Source of the DNA: JAKPPT01 sp964630305
Lineage (GTDB): Bacteria > Spirochaetota > Spirochaetia > Treponematales > UBA12059
Reading direction: 5' to 3'
Assembly (NCBI GenBank): GCA_964630305.1
Contig: CAZVTR010000050.1
Coordinates: forward strand, 1 to 14,364
DNA: 14,364 nucleotides
The notes beneath the pieces are model-generated. The model was given only the letters and a program-made list of their open reading frames with translations, had not been told where the DNA came from and searched no databases. Positions 1 through 6,884 of this stretch are shown piece by piece. The position numbers and the translations under genes are program-made. Numbering within the stretch: the first letter of the stretch is position 1; each line of letters begins with the position of its first letter.

Positions 1-629
1 AATTAGCTGCTGTTAGAAACTATTTATCAGCAAAGGGAATGAAACTTTCAGCTGAAATTGCAATAGAAGCTACAGCTACAGATTTTTCTGCTGATATTGT
101 AAAACTTACGCAAGCGGGCGTTGACTCAATTATTGTAATGCTGTTTGTTCCTCAGTCAGCTAATTTTGTAAAGCAGGCAAAACAGCTTGGATTAACAAAA
201 CAAAATTACCTTTTGACCTATTCAAATGCGGATCCTACATTTGCAAATCTTGCAGGACCTGCAGCTGTAGGTGTCGAAAGTTTAGCATGGGTCGATGTCG
301 ATTTTACTAATCCGCAAGCTGATTTTATAAAAATTTATCAAGCAACATTCCCTGGAGAAATTCCTAATGCATATGCAGTAGCAGGAATGATAGCTGCTGA
401 AATATTTACAGAAGCACTTCGCAGAGCTGGTCCTCAGCTTACCCGTGAAAAACTTATTACTGCATTGGAATCTATGACTAACTGGCAGGGCAAAATAGGC
501 CCAGCAGTTAGTTATGGTACAATCGCCGCAAAAAAAGATCAGGCTCGATTAGGTGTAAAGAGTATGTATGTGCTTAGGTTCAAAGAGGATGGAACGCTAG
601 AAAAAGCATCTGGTTGGATTAGTCTGTAA
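1..629 (+). CDS. LIV-type ABC transporter periplasmic substrate-binding protein, C-terminal part (5' end outside window)
   Basis: This is the ligand-binding protein of the branched-chain amino acid/amide (HAAT) ABC importer family; it would capture a solute in the periplasm and deliver it to the LivH/LivM permease encoded downstream. The reading frame is open from base 3, with no stop before the left edge, so the ATG at 39 is an internal Met, not the start. About 209 residues are visible, roughly the C-terminal 55% of a usual 370-400-residue family member; the signal peptide and first lobe are missing. Family-like features are the DFSADIVKLTQAGVDSIIV stretch (the common 'D-x-x-x-x-v-x-x-l-k-x-a-G-x-D' pattern), a following FVKQAKQLGL helix, a NAYAVAGMIAAEIFTEALRRAG helix-rich segment and a late MYVLRFKEDGTLE strand. 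It ends with TAA. It sits first in the operon, separated from livG by 164 bp holding a hairpin. The ligand cannot be inferred; LIV-family binders take amino acids, amides, urea, aromatic acids and others. Confidence 0.88.
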   Translation, partial: LAAVRNYLSAKGMKLSAEIAIEATATDFSADIVKLTQAGVDSIIVMLFVPQSANFVKQAKQLGLTKQNYLLTYSNADPTFANLAGPAAVGVESLAWVDVDFTNPQADFIKIYQATFPGEIPNAYAVAGMIAAEIFTEALRRAGPQLTREKLITALESMTNWQGKIGPAVSYGTIAAKKDQARLGVKSMYVLRFKEDGTLEKASGWISL

Positions 630-647
630 ATAAATATAAGACACAAC

Positions 648-675
648 TAGAGGAAGCTCGTAAGAGCTTCCTCTA
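648..675 (+). terminator. 12-bp perfect hairpin with GTAA loop between binding protein and livG
   Basis: Bases 648-659 pair perfectly with 664-675 around a GTAA tetraloop (GNRA type). It starts 18 bp after the binding-protein stop codon. The stem is stable, but the following bases (cgtgtttgtctag) form only a poor T-tract. It could be a leaky intrinsic terminator, or an mRNA 3'-end stabiliser that lets the binding protein be made in excess over the membrane parts, as is common in ABC import operons. No convincing -35/-10 pair was found between this hairpin and livG, which favours partial read-through. Confidence 0.7.
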
Positions 676-793
676 CGTGTTTGTCTAGTAAGATATCAAA
701 AAGAGCCTTATTTAATACATACCTTGCAGTATTACAAATTATGCTAGTGGCAATACACCATAGCAAAAGAACTGTTTTTATGAGGAGCGGTAC

Positions 794-1549
794 ATGCTGA
801 AATGTACGGATTTAACCGTAAAGTTTGGAGGACTCACAGCTGTTGATGCAATGAATTTGTATGTAAAAGAAGGAGAAATTCATTCATTGATAGGTCCTAA
901 TGGTGCGGGTAAGACAACTTTATTCAATGCAATTTCACGGCTTGTAGATACTACGCATGGTTCTATACAATTTAAAAATAATGAACTATGCATAAAAAAA
1001 CCTTATGAAATTATTAAATTAGGAATTGTCCGTACATTCCAGAATTTACAGCTAGCCCCATATCAAACTGTAAAAGAAAATATAATGAATGGTTGTATGT
1101 TTCGATCAGGTGGAGGAATATTTACAGCAGTTATAGGTAGTCAAAAGAAATTTATGAAAGAAGCAGAAGAACGAGCACGACAAGCAGCTGAGCTCTTTGG
1201 AATACAAAACAGACTTAATTCGCTTACAAATGGTTTGCCTTATGGAATTCTTAAAAAAGTTGAGCTTGCGCGTGCTCTTGCTGCAAAGCCAGAGATTTTA
1301 TTGCTCGATGAACCTGCGGCTGGCTTAAATAATGAAGAGACAGCTGAGCTTGATGAAATAATACTTATGCTAAAAACTCAGGGTTTAACAATACTTCTTG
1401 TTGAGCATGATATGAAATTGGTTATGCGAATATCTGATACGGTAACTGTGATGAATTTTGGAAAACTAGTAATGAGCGGTAAACCTCAAGATGTAGCGTG
1501 TAATGAAGAAGTAATAAAAATATACCTTGGAGATTCCTATGGTTCTTGA
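794..1549 (+). CDS. livG: LIV-type ABC transporter ATP-binding protein LivG
   Basis: A 251-residue ABC ATPase that would bind the cytoplasmic face of the permease and power import with LivF. Walker A is GPNGAGKTT (residues 34-42), the Q-loop glutamine is in TFQN (about 83), the signature region is LPYGILKKVELARAL (148-162), Walker B is ILLLDEP (168-174) followed by AAGLN, and the switch histidine is in VEHDM (205). An L-x-YG signature in place of LSGG, and the AAGLN D-loop, are typical of LivG rather than LivF. Length matches the family. The ATG at 794 has a GAGGAG Shine-Dalgarno at 782-787 with a 6-base spacer. Its last 11 bases overlap livF, suggesting coupled translation. Confidence 0.95.
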   Translation: MLKCTDLTVKFGGLTAVDAMNLYVKEGEIHSLIGPNGAGKTTLFNAISRLVDTTHGSIQFKNNELCIKKPYEIIKLGIVRTFQNLQLAPYQTVKENIMNGCMFRSGGGIFTAVIGSQKKFMKEAEERARQAAELFGIQNRLNSLTNGLPYGILKKVELARALAAKPEILLLDEPAAGLNNEETAELDEIILMLKTQGLTILLVEHDMKLVMRISDTVTVMNFGKLVMSGKPQDVACNEEVIKIYLGDSYGS

Positions 1550-2252
1550 AACTTTGCATTTTAGTGTTTCCTATGGAAAGATTCAGGCTGTAAAACAGGC
1601 TGATATTACTGTACAGGAAAACGAAGTTGTAACAGTAATTGGTGCAAATGGAGCTGGTAAATCATCAATGCTCTTGGGATTATGCGGAATTGTCGAGTCG
1701 CAAGGTGCAGTGATTTTTAAAGGTACTGATATATCTCGAATGGAAGATTTTAATCGGGTAAAACTTGGATTAGTATTATGTCCAGAAGGAAGACATATTT
1801 TCCCTTCACTTTCGGTTGAAGATAATTTACTTCTTGGTTCATATCAGCGTGGTCAAGGCAAAAAAAAGTTACCATATATTTATGATTTATTTCCTCGATT
1901 AAAAGAACGTAGACTTCAGATTGCTGGATATATGTCAGGCGGTGAACAGCAGATGCTAGCAATTGGAAGAGCATTAATGGCCGATCCTGAACTTTTACTG
2001 TTGGATGAGCCATCATTGGGACTTGCGCCAATTTTGGTGGATCAGGTCTTTGAAGCTCTTAATGTTTTACGAAATCATGGTATGTCTATTTTACTCGTGG
2101 AACAAAATGCTTCAAGAGCGCTCGCTTTTGCAGATAGGGGTTACATTCTTGAAAATGGGGTTATTATTCTTACGGGAAAAGGTTGTGATTTGCTTCATAA
2201 TAAAGCTGTAGCAAAAGCATATCTTGGGACAGGAGAATCTAATGTTGGTTAA
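1539..2252 (+). CDS. livF: LIV-type ABC transporter ATP-binding protein LivF
   Basis: A 237-residue ABC ATPase, the second nucleotide-binding subunit of the importer. Walker A is GANGAGKS (35-42), PEGRHIFP (82-89) is the LivF-type Q-loop region, the signature is MSGGEQQMLAIGRAL (132-146), Walker B is LLLLDEP (152-158), and VEQN (187-190) stands where other ABC proteins have the switch histidine; this Gln is usual for LivF. The chosen start is the ATG at 1539, preceded by GGAG at 1529-1532 with a 6-base spacer inside the livG end. A TTG at 1527 in the same frame would add four residues but overlaps that Shine-Dalgarno, so it is rejected. It overlaps livG by 11 bp and livH by 11 bp. Confidence 0.94.
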   Translation: MVLETLHFSVSYGKIQAVKQADITVQENEVVTVIGANGAGKSSMLLGLCGIVESQGAVIFKGTDISRMEDFNRVKLGLVLCPEGRHIFPSLSVEDNLLLGSYQRGQGKKKLPYIYDLFPRLKERRLQIAGYMSGGEQQMLAIGRALMADPELLLLDEPSLGLAPILVDQVFEALNVLRNHGMSILLVEQNASRALAFADRGYILENGVIILTGKGCDLLHNKAVAKAYLGTGESNVG

Positions 2253-3177
2253 AATAGTTCAATCAATAATATTTGGCTTGCCGCAGGGACTATTGTATGG
2301 ATTGATGGGGTTAGGGCTTTCTGTAATATATAGTACAACTGGAGCTATGAACTTTGCACAGGGAAACCTGGGTATGTTTGGAGTCTTTGCTGGCTGGACA
2401 ATGCTTGCGTTAACAAAGAGTTTGCCATTGGGAATAATTGTTGGAATACTTACTGGAATGGCGTCTGGTTTTCTAGTAAACAAATATCTTATGCGCCGTG
2501 TTCATACACATGCAGCAATGTTAATTATAACATTGGGAATTTTGCTTGTTCTTGATGGGGTCGTACTTATTATTTGGGGAACTGAGCCGTTACTTTTTCC
2601 TGATATTTTTACAATTCCGCCAATCATTTTTATTTTGCCTGAATTAATTAATAAAAATAATATGCCATTGATTATTCCAGGCAATGATATGATGACAGGC
2701 ATATCTGCATTGGTACTTGCAGCATCAGTAATTATGTTTTTTAGATACACCAAAATTGGTAAAGCTGCACAAGCGAGAGCACAGGATGAGATAGGTGCAC
2801 GTGCTGTCGGAATTTCGATAAAAAAAATCGATACTATTTCGTGGAGTACAGGAATTGCGGTAGCAGTCATTACCGGTTTTCTCATCGCTCCAAAGACTAC
2901 AGTAACTTCAACAATGCTGGCAAATTTACAATTGTATGGTTTTACAGCAGCTGTTTTTGGGGGTTTTTCAAGTCCTGGAGGCGCTCTCGTTGGTGGTGTT
3001 ATACTAGGTATATTAGAGAAAATCGTTGTCCTAGGTTTTGATGAAATATTTTCTTCCTTTGAACTGCCAGTTAACGCTGTGGATTTTCAGCTGTCGATAA
3101 TACTAGTTGTTATAATAATTACATTAACAATAAAACCGACTGGTCTCATTAGTGCAAAGTTTAAGGGGAAGGTTTAA
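2242..3177 (+). CDS. livH: LIV-type ABC transporter permease LivH
   Basis: A 311-residue polytopic inner-membrane protein, one half of the import channel. The N-terminal region GLPQGLLYGLMGLGLSVIY followed by TGAMNFAQGNLGMFGVFAG is the LivH hallmark (family: 'G-x-x-YaLlAlGLsLIyG...NFAhGel'). Around residues 180-200, ARAQDEIGARAVGIS is the EAA-like cytoplasmic loop that docks on the ATPases. Several hydrophobic spans follow, including a glycine-rich GFTAAVFGGFSSPGGALVGG. The start is the ATG at 2242 with AGGAG at 2231-2235 and a 6-base spacer; an in-frame TTG at 2224 lies upstream of that Shine-Dalgarno and is not used here. The first 11 bases overlap livF, and one base separates its stop from livM. 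Confidence 0.94.
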   Translation: MLVKIVQSIIFGLPQGLLYGLMGLGLSVIYSTTGAMNFAQGNLGMFGVFAGWTMLALTKSLPLGIIVGILTGMASGFLVNKYLMRRVHTHAAMLIITLGILLVLDGVVLIIWGTEPLLFPDIFTIPPIIFILPELINKNNMPLIIPGNDMMTGISALVLAASVIMFFRYTKIGKAAQARAQDEIGARAVGISIKKIDTISWSTGIAVAVITGFLIAPKTTVTSTMLANLQLYGFTAAVFGGFSSPGGALVGGVILGILEKIVVLGFDEIFSSFELPVNAVDFQLSIILVVIIITLTIKPTGLISAKFKGKV

Positions 3178-3178
3178 T

Positions 3179-4927
3179 ATGACAGCACTAAAACGATATT
3201 TTTTCATTTTTATTTCTGTTGGTGTTTTATTAGGACTATTGTTTTCTGCTCAAAGTTTTTTGCTTGCCATTCTTTCCCAGATTGTCATATTTTCTATTGC
3301 AAGTTTAGGTTTAAATATATTAACAGGATTTGCAGGTCAAGTTTCTATAGGAAATGCTGCTTTTATGTCTATTGGAGCTTATGCTTCGGCAATGTTAGTA
3401 ATGAAAGCTCATTTTCCGATTAGCTTAGCCGTTTTAACTGGCGGTATATTAGCAGCTCTTTTTGGACTCGTAATTGGCTTTCCTGCATTGCGAATGAAAG
3501 GATTTTATCTTGCCATTGCAACAATGGCATTTGGAGTAGTCATTGAACAGATCATCGCAGTAATTCCAGCACTAGGAGGGCATGATGGTATTCGAAATAT
3601 CCCGCATGTTTCTTCTTCTCCTTTTATTGCTTTCTTAATAAACTTTTCCGTATATGTGTTTACAGTGTTTGTAATACAACGAATTGCGCAGAACCCAGCA
3701 GGTTTCAGATGGCGAATGGTGCGCGATGGAGAATTATCAGCTGCTGCATTTGGTACAGAAACTGCAAAAGTTAAGCTGCAAGCTTTTATGATGAGTGCCT
3801 TTTTATGCGGTATTGCTGGTTCTCTTTATGCTCATAATATTGGTTATATACGATCTGCCGATTTTGGAATATCGCGTTCTCTTGATTTGCTTGCAATGAT
3901 TATGATAGGTGGACTGGGTTCATATCAAGGCGGGTTAGCAGGTGCAATTTTGATTATTGGACTCAGATTTTTCTTTTCAAGAGGATTTGGACCATGGTTA
4001 TCGGTTATTATTGGATCGCTTTTAATTGTGAGTACACTTTTTTTCCCCCGCGGAATTGCTTATGGATTATATGTAAATTGGCATAAACGATTTCAAATTC
4101 CGTGGCTATCATTGTTAAGAAAAATACATAGAAGGAGGACTCGAATGGAAGGAAAATATGTTACTGTTAAAGGGCATTCCATATTTTATCGTGAACTAGG
4201 AGAAGGCAAGCCAATTATTTATATACATGGCAATACTGGTTCATCACGATGGTGGGAACTTGTAATGGATATTCCTGGTTATAAAACAATAGCACTTGAT
4301 ATGCCTAATTTTGGACTTTCCTCATCAATAGATACTGCTGATATTGATATATATGCAGACTATGTTGTTGAATTTTTAAAAGTGCTTAACATTAAAAATC
4401 CTATTCTTGTTGGACACAGTCTTGGAGGTGCTGTATGTATTTCTCTGGCTGTGAGAAATCCAGAAATTCCCGAAACGATTGTTCTTGTTGATAGTGCAGC
4501 ACCATCAGGATTAAAAACTCCAGAAGAACATTATGCAGTTATAGAATTATATAAAACCAGCAGAGATTTAATGTTTAAAGCATTGCAAGCTGTAACTCCA
4601 GGTTTAAAAAATCAAGCATATTTTAATAAACTGGTTGATGATGCGATGCTTATGGCTCCACATGCCTATGCTGGAAATGCGCGTGCGCTTGAGCGCTTTA
4701 ACTATACTGGTAAGACAAACATCTTTAATAAGCCTGTTTTAGTTATCTGGTGTGCTAAAGATATTATTGTAACAAGGAAAATGGCAGAAGAAACGTATAA
4801 AGCATTTCCGAATTCCGAATTAAAAATATTTGAAGATGCAGGACATTCGGTGATTGTAGAAAATCCAGATCTGTTTAAAAAGGCTTTAACTGAGTTTTTG
4901 AAGAAAACTAAGATAATAAAGTTATAA
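3179..4927 (+). CDS. livM: LivM permease fused in frame to an alpha/beta hydrolase
   Basis: A 582-residue open frame joining two complete proteins. Residues 1-322 are LivM, the second permease half: LGLNILTGFAGQVSIGNAAF (44-63) is the family signature, FPALRMKGFYLAIATMAFG follows at 101-119, and RDGELSAAAFGTETAKVK (182-199) is the EAA-like loop. The last helix ends at LFFPRG, where ordinary LivM proteins stop shortly after; here a basic tail (WHKRFQIPWLSLLRKIHRRRTR) leads straight into residue 323. Residues 323-582 are a full-length alpha/beta hydrolase with oxyanion HGN (350-352), nucleophile elbow GHSLGG with Ser414, Asp528 in CAKD and His556 in AGHS. The LivM C-terminus is cytoplasmic, so the hydrolase would act inside the cell beside the import channel. 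The start is the ATG at 3179 with AAGGGGAAGG upstream; an in-frame GTG at 3152 is less likely. An internal Shine-Dalgarno and ATG at the junction suggest a second, free product. The fusion could be real or reflect one lost stop codon or a sequencing error. Confidence 0.9.
   Translation: MTALKRYFFIFISVGVLLGLLFSAQSFLLAILSQIVIFSIASLGLNILTGFAGQVSIGNAAFMSIGAYASAMLVMKAHFPISLAVLTGGILAALFGLVIGFPALRMKGFYLAIATMAFGVVIEQIIAVIPALGGHDGIRNIPHVSSSPFIAFLINFSVYVFTVFVIQRIAQNPAGFRWRMVRDGELSAAAFGTETAKVKLQAFMMSAFLCGIAGSLYAHNIGYIRSADFGISRSLDLLAMIMIGGLGSYQGGLAGAILIIGLRFFFSRGFGPWLSVIIGSLLIVSTLFFPRGIAYGLYVNWHKRFQIPWLSLLRKIHRRRTRMEGKYVTVKGHSIFYRELGEGKPIIYIHGNTGSSRWWELVMDIPGYKTIALDMPNFGLSSSIDTADIDIYADYVVEFLKVLNIKNPILVGHSLGGAVCISLAVRNPEIPETIVLVDSAAPSGLKTPEEHYAVIELYKTSRDLMFKALQAVTPGLKNQAYFNKLVDDAMLMAPHAYAGNARALERFNYTGKTNIFNKPVLVIWCAKDIIVTRKMAEETYKAFPNSELKIFEDAGHSVIVENPDLFKKALTEFLKKTKIIKL
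4133..4147 (+). promoter_or_regulatory. Internal Shine-Dalgarno and ATG inside the livM-hydrolase fusion
   Basis: AGGAGG at 4133-4138 is followed after 6 bases by an ATG at 4145, exactly at the LivM/hydrolase junction and in the livM frame. The 6-base spacer equals that used by livG, livF and livH in the same operon. It looks like the ribosome binding site of a once separate, or still separately started, hydrolase gene. Confidence 0.8.
4145..4927 (+). other. Probable free alpha/beta hydrolase product from the internal start
   Basis: Starting at the internal ATG gives a 260-residue protein, normal length for a small cytoplasmic alpha/beta hydrolase with no membrane segment. Catalytic residues in this numbering are Ser92 (GHSLGG 90-95), Asp206 (CAKD) and His234 (DAGHSVIVENP), with oxyanion-loop HGN at 28-30. 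The triad is complete, so an active esterase, amidase or related hydrolase is likely, but the lid region (about 115-195) gives no substrate clue I can read. Being last in the importer cluster, it may process the imported solute. Listed as an alternative product of the same frame, not as an additional gene. Confidence 0.65.
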
Positions 4928-5021
4928 AATAATTAAAGTAATTTCGTATTGTTTGGGTTAATGAATTCAGTTGCAACCTGCTCGGATATGTGTGCCATAA
5001 GACAGGTATTTATGGAAAATA

Positions 5022-5807
5022 ATGTATTTTTTCAGTATACTTCACTTTATGCCCTTTACTATTATATATCGATGTCCTATATGTGGTGCATCGCTCACTG
5101 CTGGAATTGAACAGCATCCTTGTATATACTGCGGTAAAATGTCTATAGAATTAGCTTCAGAGCTGCAATGCCCTAATGGTCATTATGTTTGCGCTGAATG
5201 CAGATTATTAGCTGCTCGAGAACTTCCGGAACATTTATTGCATAATACAGAAACGAAACCATTTGTGCTTGCAAACTATGTAATGGCTCATCCTGCAATA
5301 AAGCAGGAAGCCTATGGTCCCGATCATCATTGGATACCAACAGCGGTGTTGCTATTGACAGCTCGAAATTCCGGATTACTGGAAATCTCTAACCCAAAGC
5401 TGCTCTCTGCAATACATCGTGCATCAAAAATACCAATGGGTTCATGTTATCTCTCTGGTATCTGCGGAGCAGTGGCTGGTGCAGGAACTGCTGTATCAGT
5501 AATGCTCAATGTAACCATTCATGACAAAGAACGATCCATAGTGCTTGAAGTAACTTCAAAAGCGCTTGCTCTGTTGGCACAGCAAGGAGGCGTTCGCTGT
5601 TGTAAGGAAGCAGTATATACCAGTATTCGCGCTGCACTCGATGTTTTACAATCGATACCCGGTTTTATAGAAACAGCTAATCATGGCAAGCTTGAAACTT
5701 TTTTTTCAAATAATGAAAAAATACAATGTCTTTTTGCAAAATCGATGCCTGATTGTAAAGGAAGTCTCTGTAAGTATTTCCCTCAAAATTTAGATATATT
5801 TTCATGA
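5022..5807 (+). CDS. DUF5714-family cysteine-rich protein
   Basis: A 261-residue protein that I recognise as the DUF5714 family, whose function is unknown. It has 14 cysteines. The N-terminal part carries two C-x-x-C pairs (CPIC 18-21, CIYC 34-37) like a zinc ribbon, then CPNGHYVCAEC (50-60). The body contains the family marks GPDHH (99-103), a G-S-C-x5-C-G-A stretch (140-150), GGVRCCK (189-195) and a C-terminal QCLF...DCKGSLC cysteine cluster (235-250). No signal peptide is evident, although the first residues are hydrophobic; zinc or another metal is probably bound in the cytoplasm. The ATG at 5022 has a weak GGA at 5014-5016; an ATG at 5049 gives a version nine residues shorter and has no Shine-Dalgarno. 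It lies 94 bp after the hydrolase with no terminator between, and 15 bp before the ligase gene. Confidence 0.85.
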   Translation: MYFFSILHFMPFTIIYRCPICGASLTAGIEQHPCIYCGKMSIELASELQCPNGHYVCAECRLLAARELPEHLLHNTETKPFVLANYVMAHPAIKQEAYGPDHHWIPTAVLLLTARNSGLLEISNPKLLSAIHRASKIPMGSCYLSGICGAVAGAGTAVSVMLNVTIHDKERSIVLEVTSKALALLAQQGGVRCCKEAVYTSIRAALDVLQSIPGFIETANHGKLETFFSNNEKIQCLFAKSMPDCKGSLCKYFPQNLDIFS

Positions 5808-5822
5808 CAATGGTGTTTTGCT

Positions 5823-6857
5823 ATGAACAATAAGATACGAATAATCAATGATAATATTCGTGAACCTGCAATGCATTTTGCGGTAGAAGAGGCAATTTTG
5901 CGATCAATTGATGAAAGGCGGGTTCCTGCCACGTTGCGTATACGAAGGTCTATTCCTGCAGTATGGATTGGTGTGTTTCAAAAAGCAGATGAAGATGTAG
6001 ATCTTGCATTAGCTCAGAAATATAATATTCCAGTAATGCGTAGGTATAATCCAGGAGGGGCAGTTTATCAGGATGAAGGTACTGTTTGCTATTCATTCTT
6101 TTTTTCAAAAAATGATTTTTTTACATATTATAAAGTCAATACGCCAGAAGAACTTTATATAGTTTTTGGTAACATAGTTATTAAAACCCTAAAATATCTT
6201 AATATTATTGCAGAACTATCTCCTTATAATGATGTTTTAGTAAATGGGAAAAAAATCTATGGATCTGCACAAGTTGAATATTATAGTGCTTTTGTGCATT
6301 CAGGAACATTTTTAGTTTCATGCAATCTTGATCGGATGGCAGAACTCCTGCGTCCCTCTAAACTAAAATATGCCGATAGGGGGTACACCGATGTTCGCAA
6401 CCGAGTGATCAATATTTGTGATCTTACTGCAGAATCCATTACACCAGAGTCGCTTGCTGATGCATTTATTGCAACCTTAGCAAGCGAATTACAGGTGCAA
6501 ACTTACAGCGATGCGCTTACGGACTATGAACTGCAAATGGCAGAGCAGCTGTATACAAAAAAATATTCAACACATGCATGGACATATAAAAATGAAGCAC
6601 AAGTATCAAAATTACTTTCAAAAAAATTAACCAAAGGCGTGCTTACGCTTGCATTAAATATTGAAGCAGGTATAATTAAAAGTGCTGATATTAGAGGAGA
6701 TTTCTTGATACCTGATATTTCATATATCAGTAGACTTACCGATTGCATGAAAGAAAAAACTATTAGCTCTGCTGTAAAAGCACTAGAACAACTAGATATG
6801 GGAAGCAGTATGGAGATTTCTCAAGCTCTCATAAAGCTTTTACACGAGATTCAATAA
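5823..6857 (+). CDS. Lipoate-protein ligase A family protein (substrate may differ)
   Basis: A 344-residue member of the LplA/biotin-lipoate ligase family with both the catalytic domain (about 1-225) and the C-terminal accessory domain (about 240-344). Known members activate lipoate with ATP and attach it to a lysine of lipoyl-domain proteins in the cytoplasm. Visible motifs are the start LINDN-like strand (RIINDN, 6-11), HFAVEEAIL (18-26), RRYNPGGAVYQD (73-84), YNDVLVNGKKIYGSAQ (135-150) with the probable catalytic Lys144, and HSGTFLV (159-165). Compared with E. coli LplA (RRSSGGGAVFHD, FHHGTLL), the ligand-pocket Ser, one Gly and two His are replaced by Asn, Pro, Gln and Ser. Lipoate is therefore the default guess, and a different acyl substrate is possible. 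The ATG at 5823 has no good Shine-Dalgarno, so translation may be coupled to the preceding gene, which ends 15 bp upstream. The gene symbol is withheld because of the pocket changes. Confidence 0.88.
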   Translation: MNNKIRIINDNIREPAMHFAVEEAILRSIDERRVPATLRIRRSIPAVWIGVFQKADEDVDLALAQKYNIPVMRRYNPGGAVYQDEGTVCYSFFFSKNDFFTYYKVNTPEELYIVFGNIVIKTLKYLNIIAELSPYNDVLVNGKKIYGSAQVEYYSAFVHSGTFLVSCNLDRMAELLRPSKLKYADRGYTDVRNRVINICDLTAESITPESLADAFIATLASELQVQTYSDALTDYELQMAEQLYTKKYSTHAWTYKNEAQVSKLLSKKLTKGVLTLALNIEAGIIKSADIRGDFLIPDISYISRLTDCMKEKTISSAVKALEQLDMGSSMEISQALIKLLHEIQ

Positions 6858-6884
6858 AATGAGCAGGTGGAAATAAGATATAAT

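Noticed and set aside
676..793. Possible livG promoter in the gap after the hairpin
   Set aside because: TTGTCT and TTGCAG occur, but neither has a -10 box at 16-18 bp.
1750..2031. A 93-residue minus-strand open frame inside livF
   Set aside because: It is opposite conserved ATPase motifs and has no recognisable protein features.
2502..2885. A 127-residue open frame on the minus strand inside livH
   Set aside because: It lies wholly opposite a well-supported permease gene, has no ribosome binding site of note, and its hydrophobic look is the expected mirror of membrane-protein codons.
4971..5001. TTGCAA with a distant CATAAG as a promoter for the DUF5714 gene
   Set aside because: The spacer is 19 bp and the -10 match is poor; not strong enough to claim a separate transcription unit.
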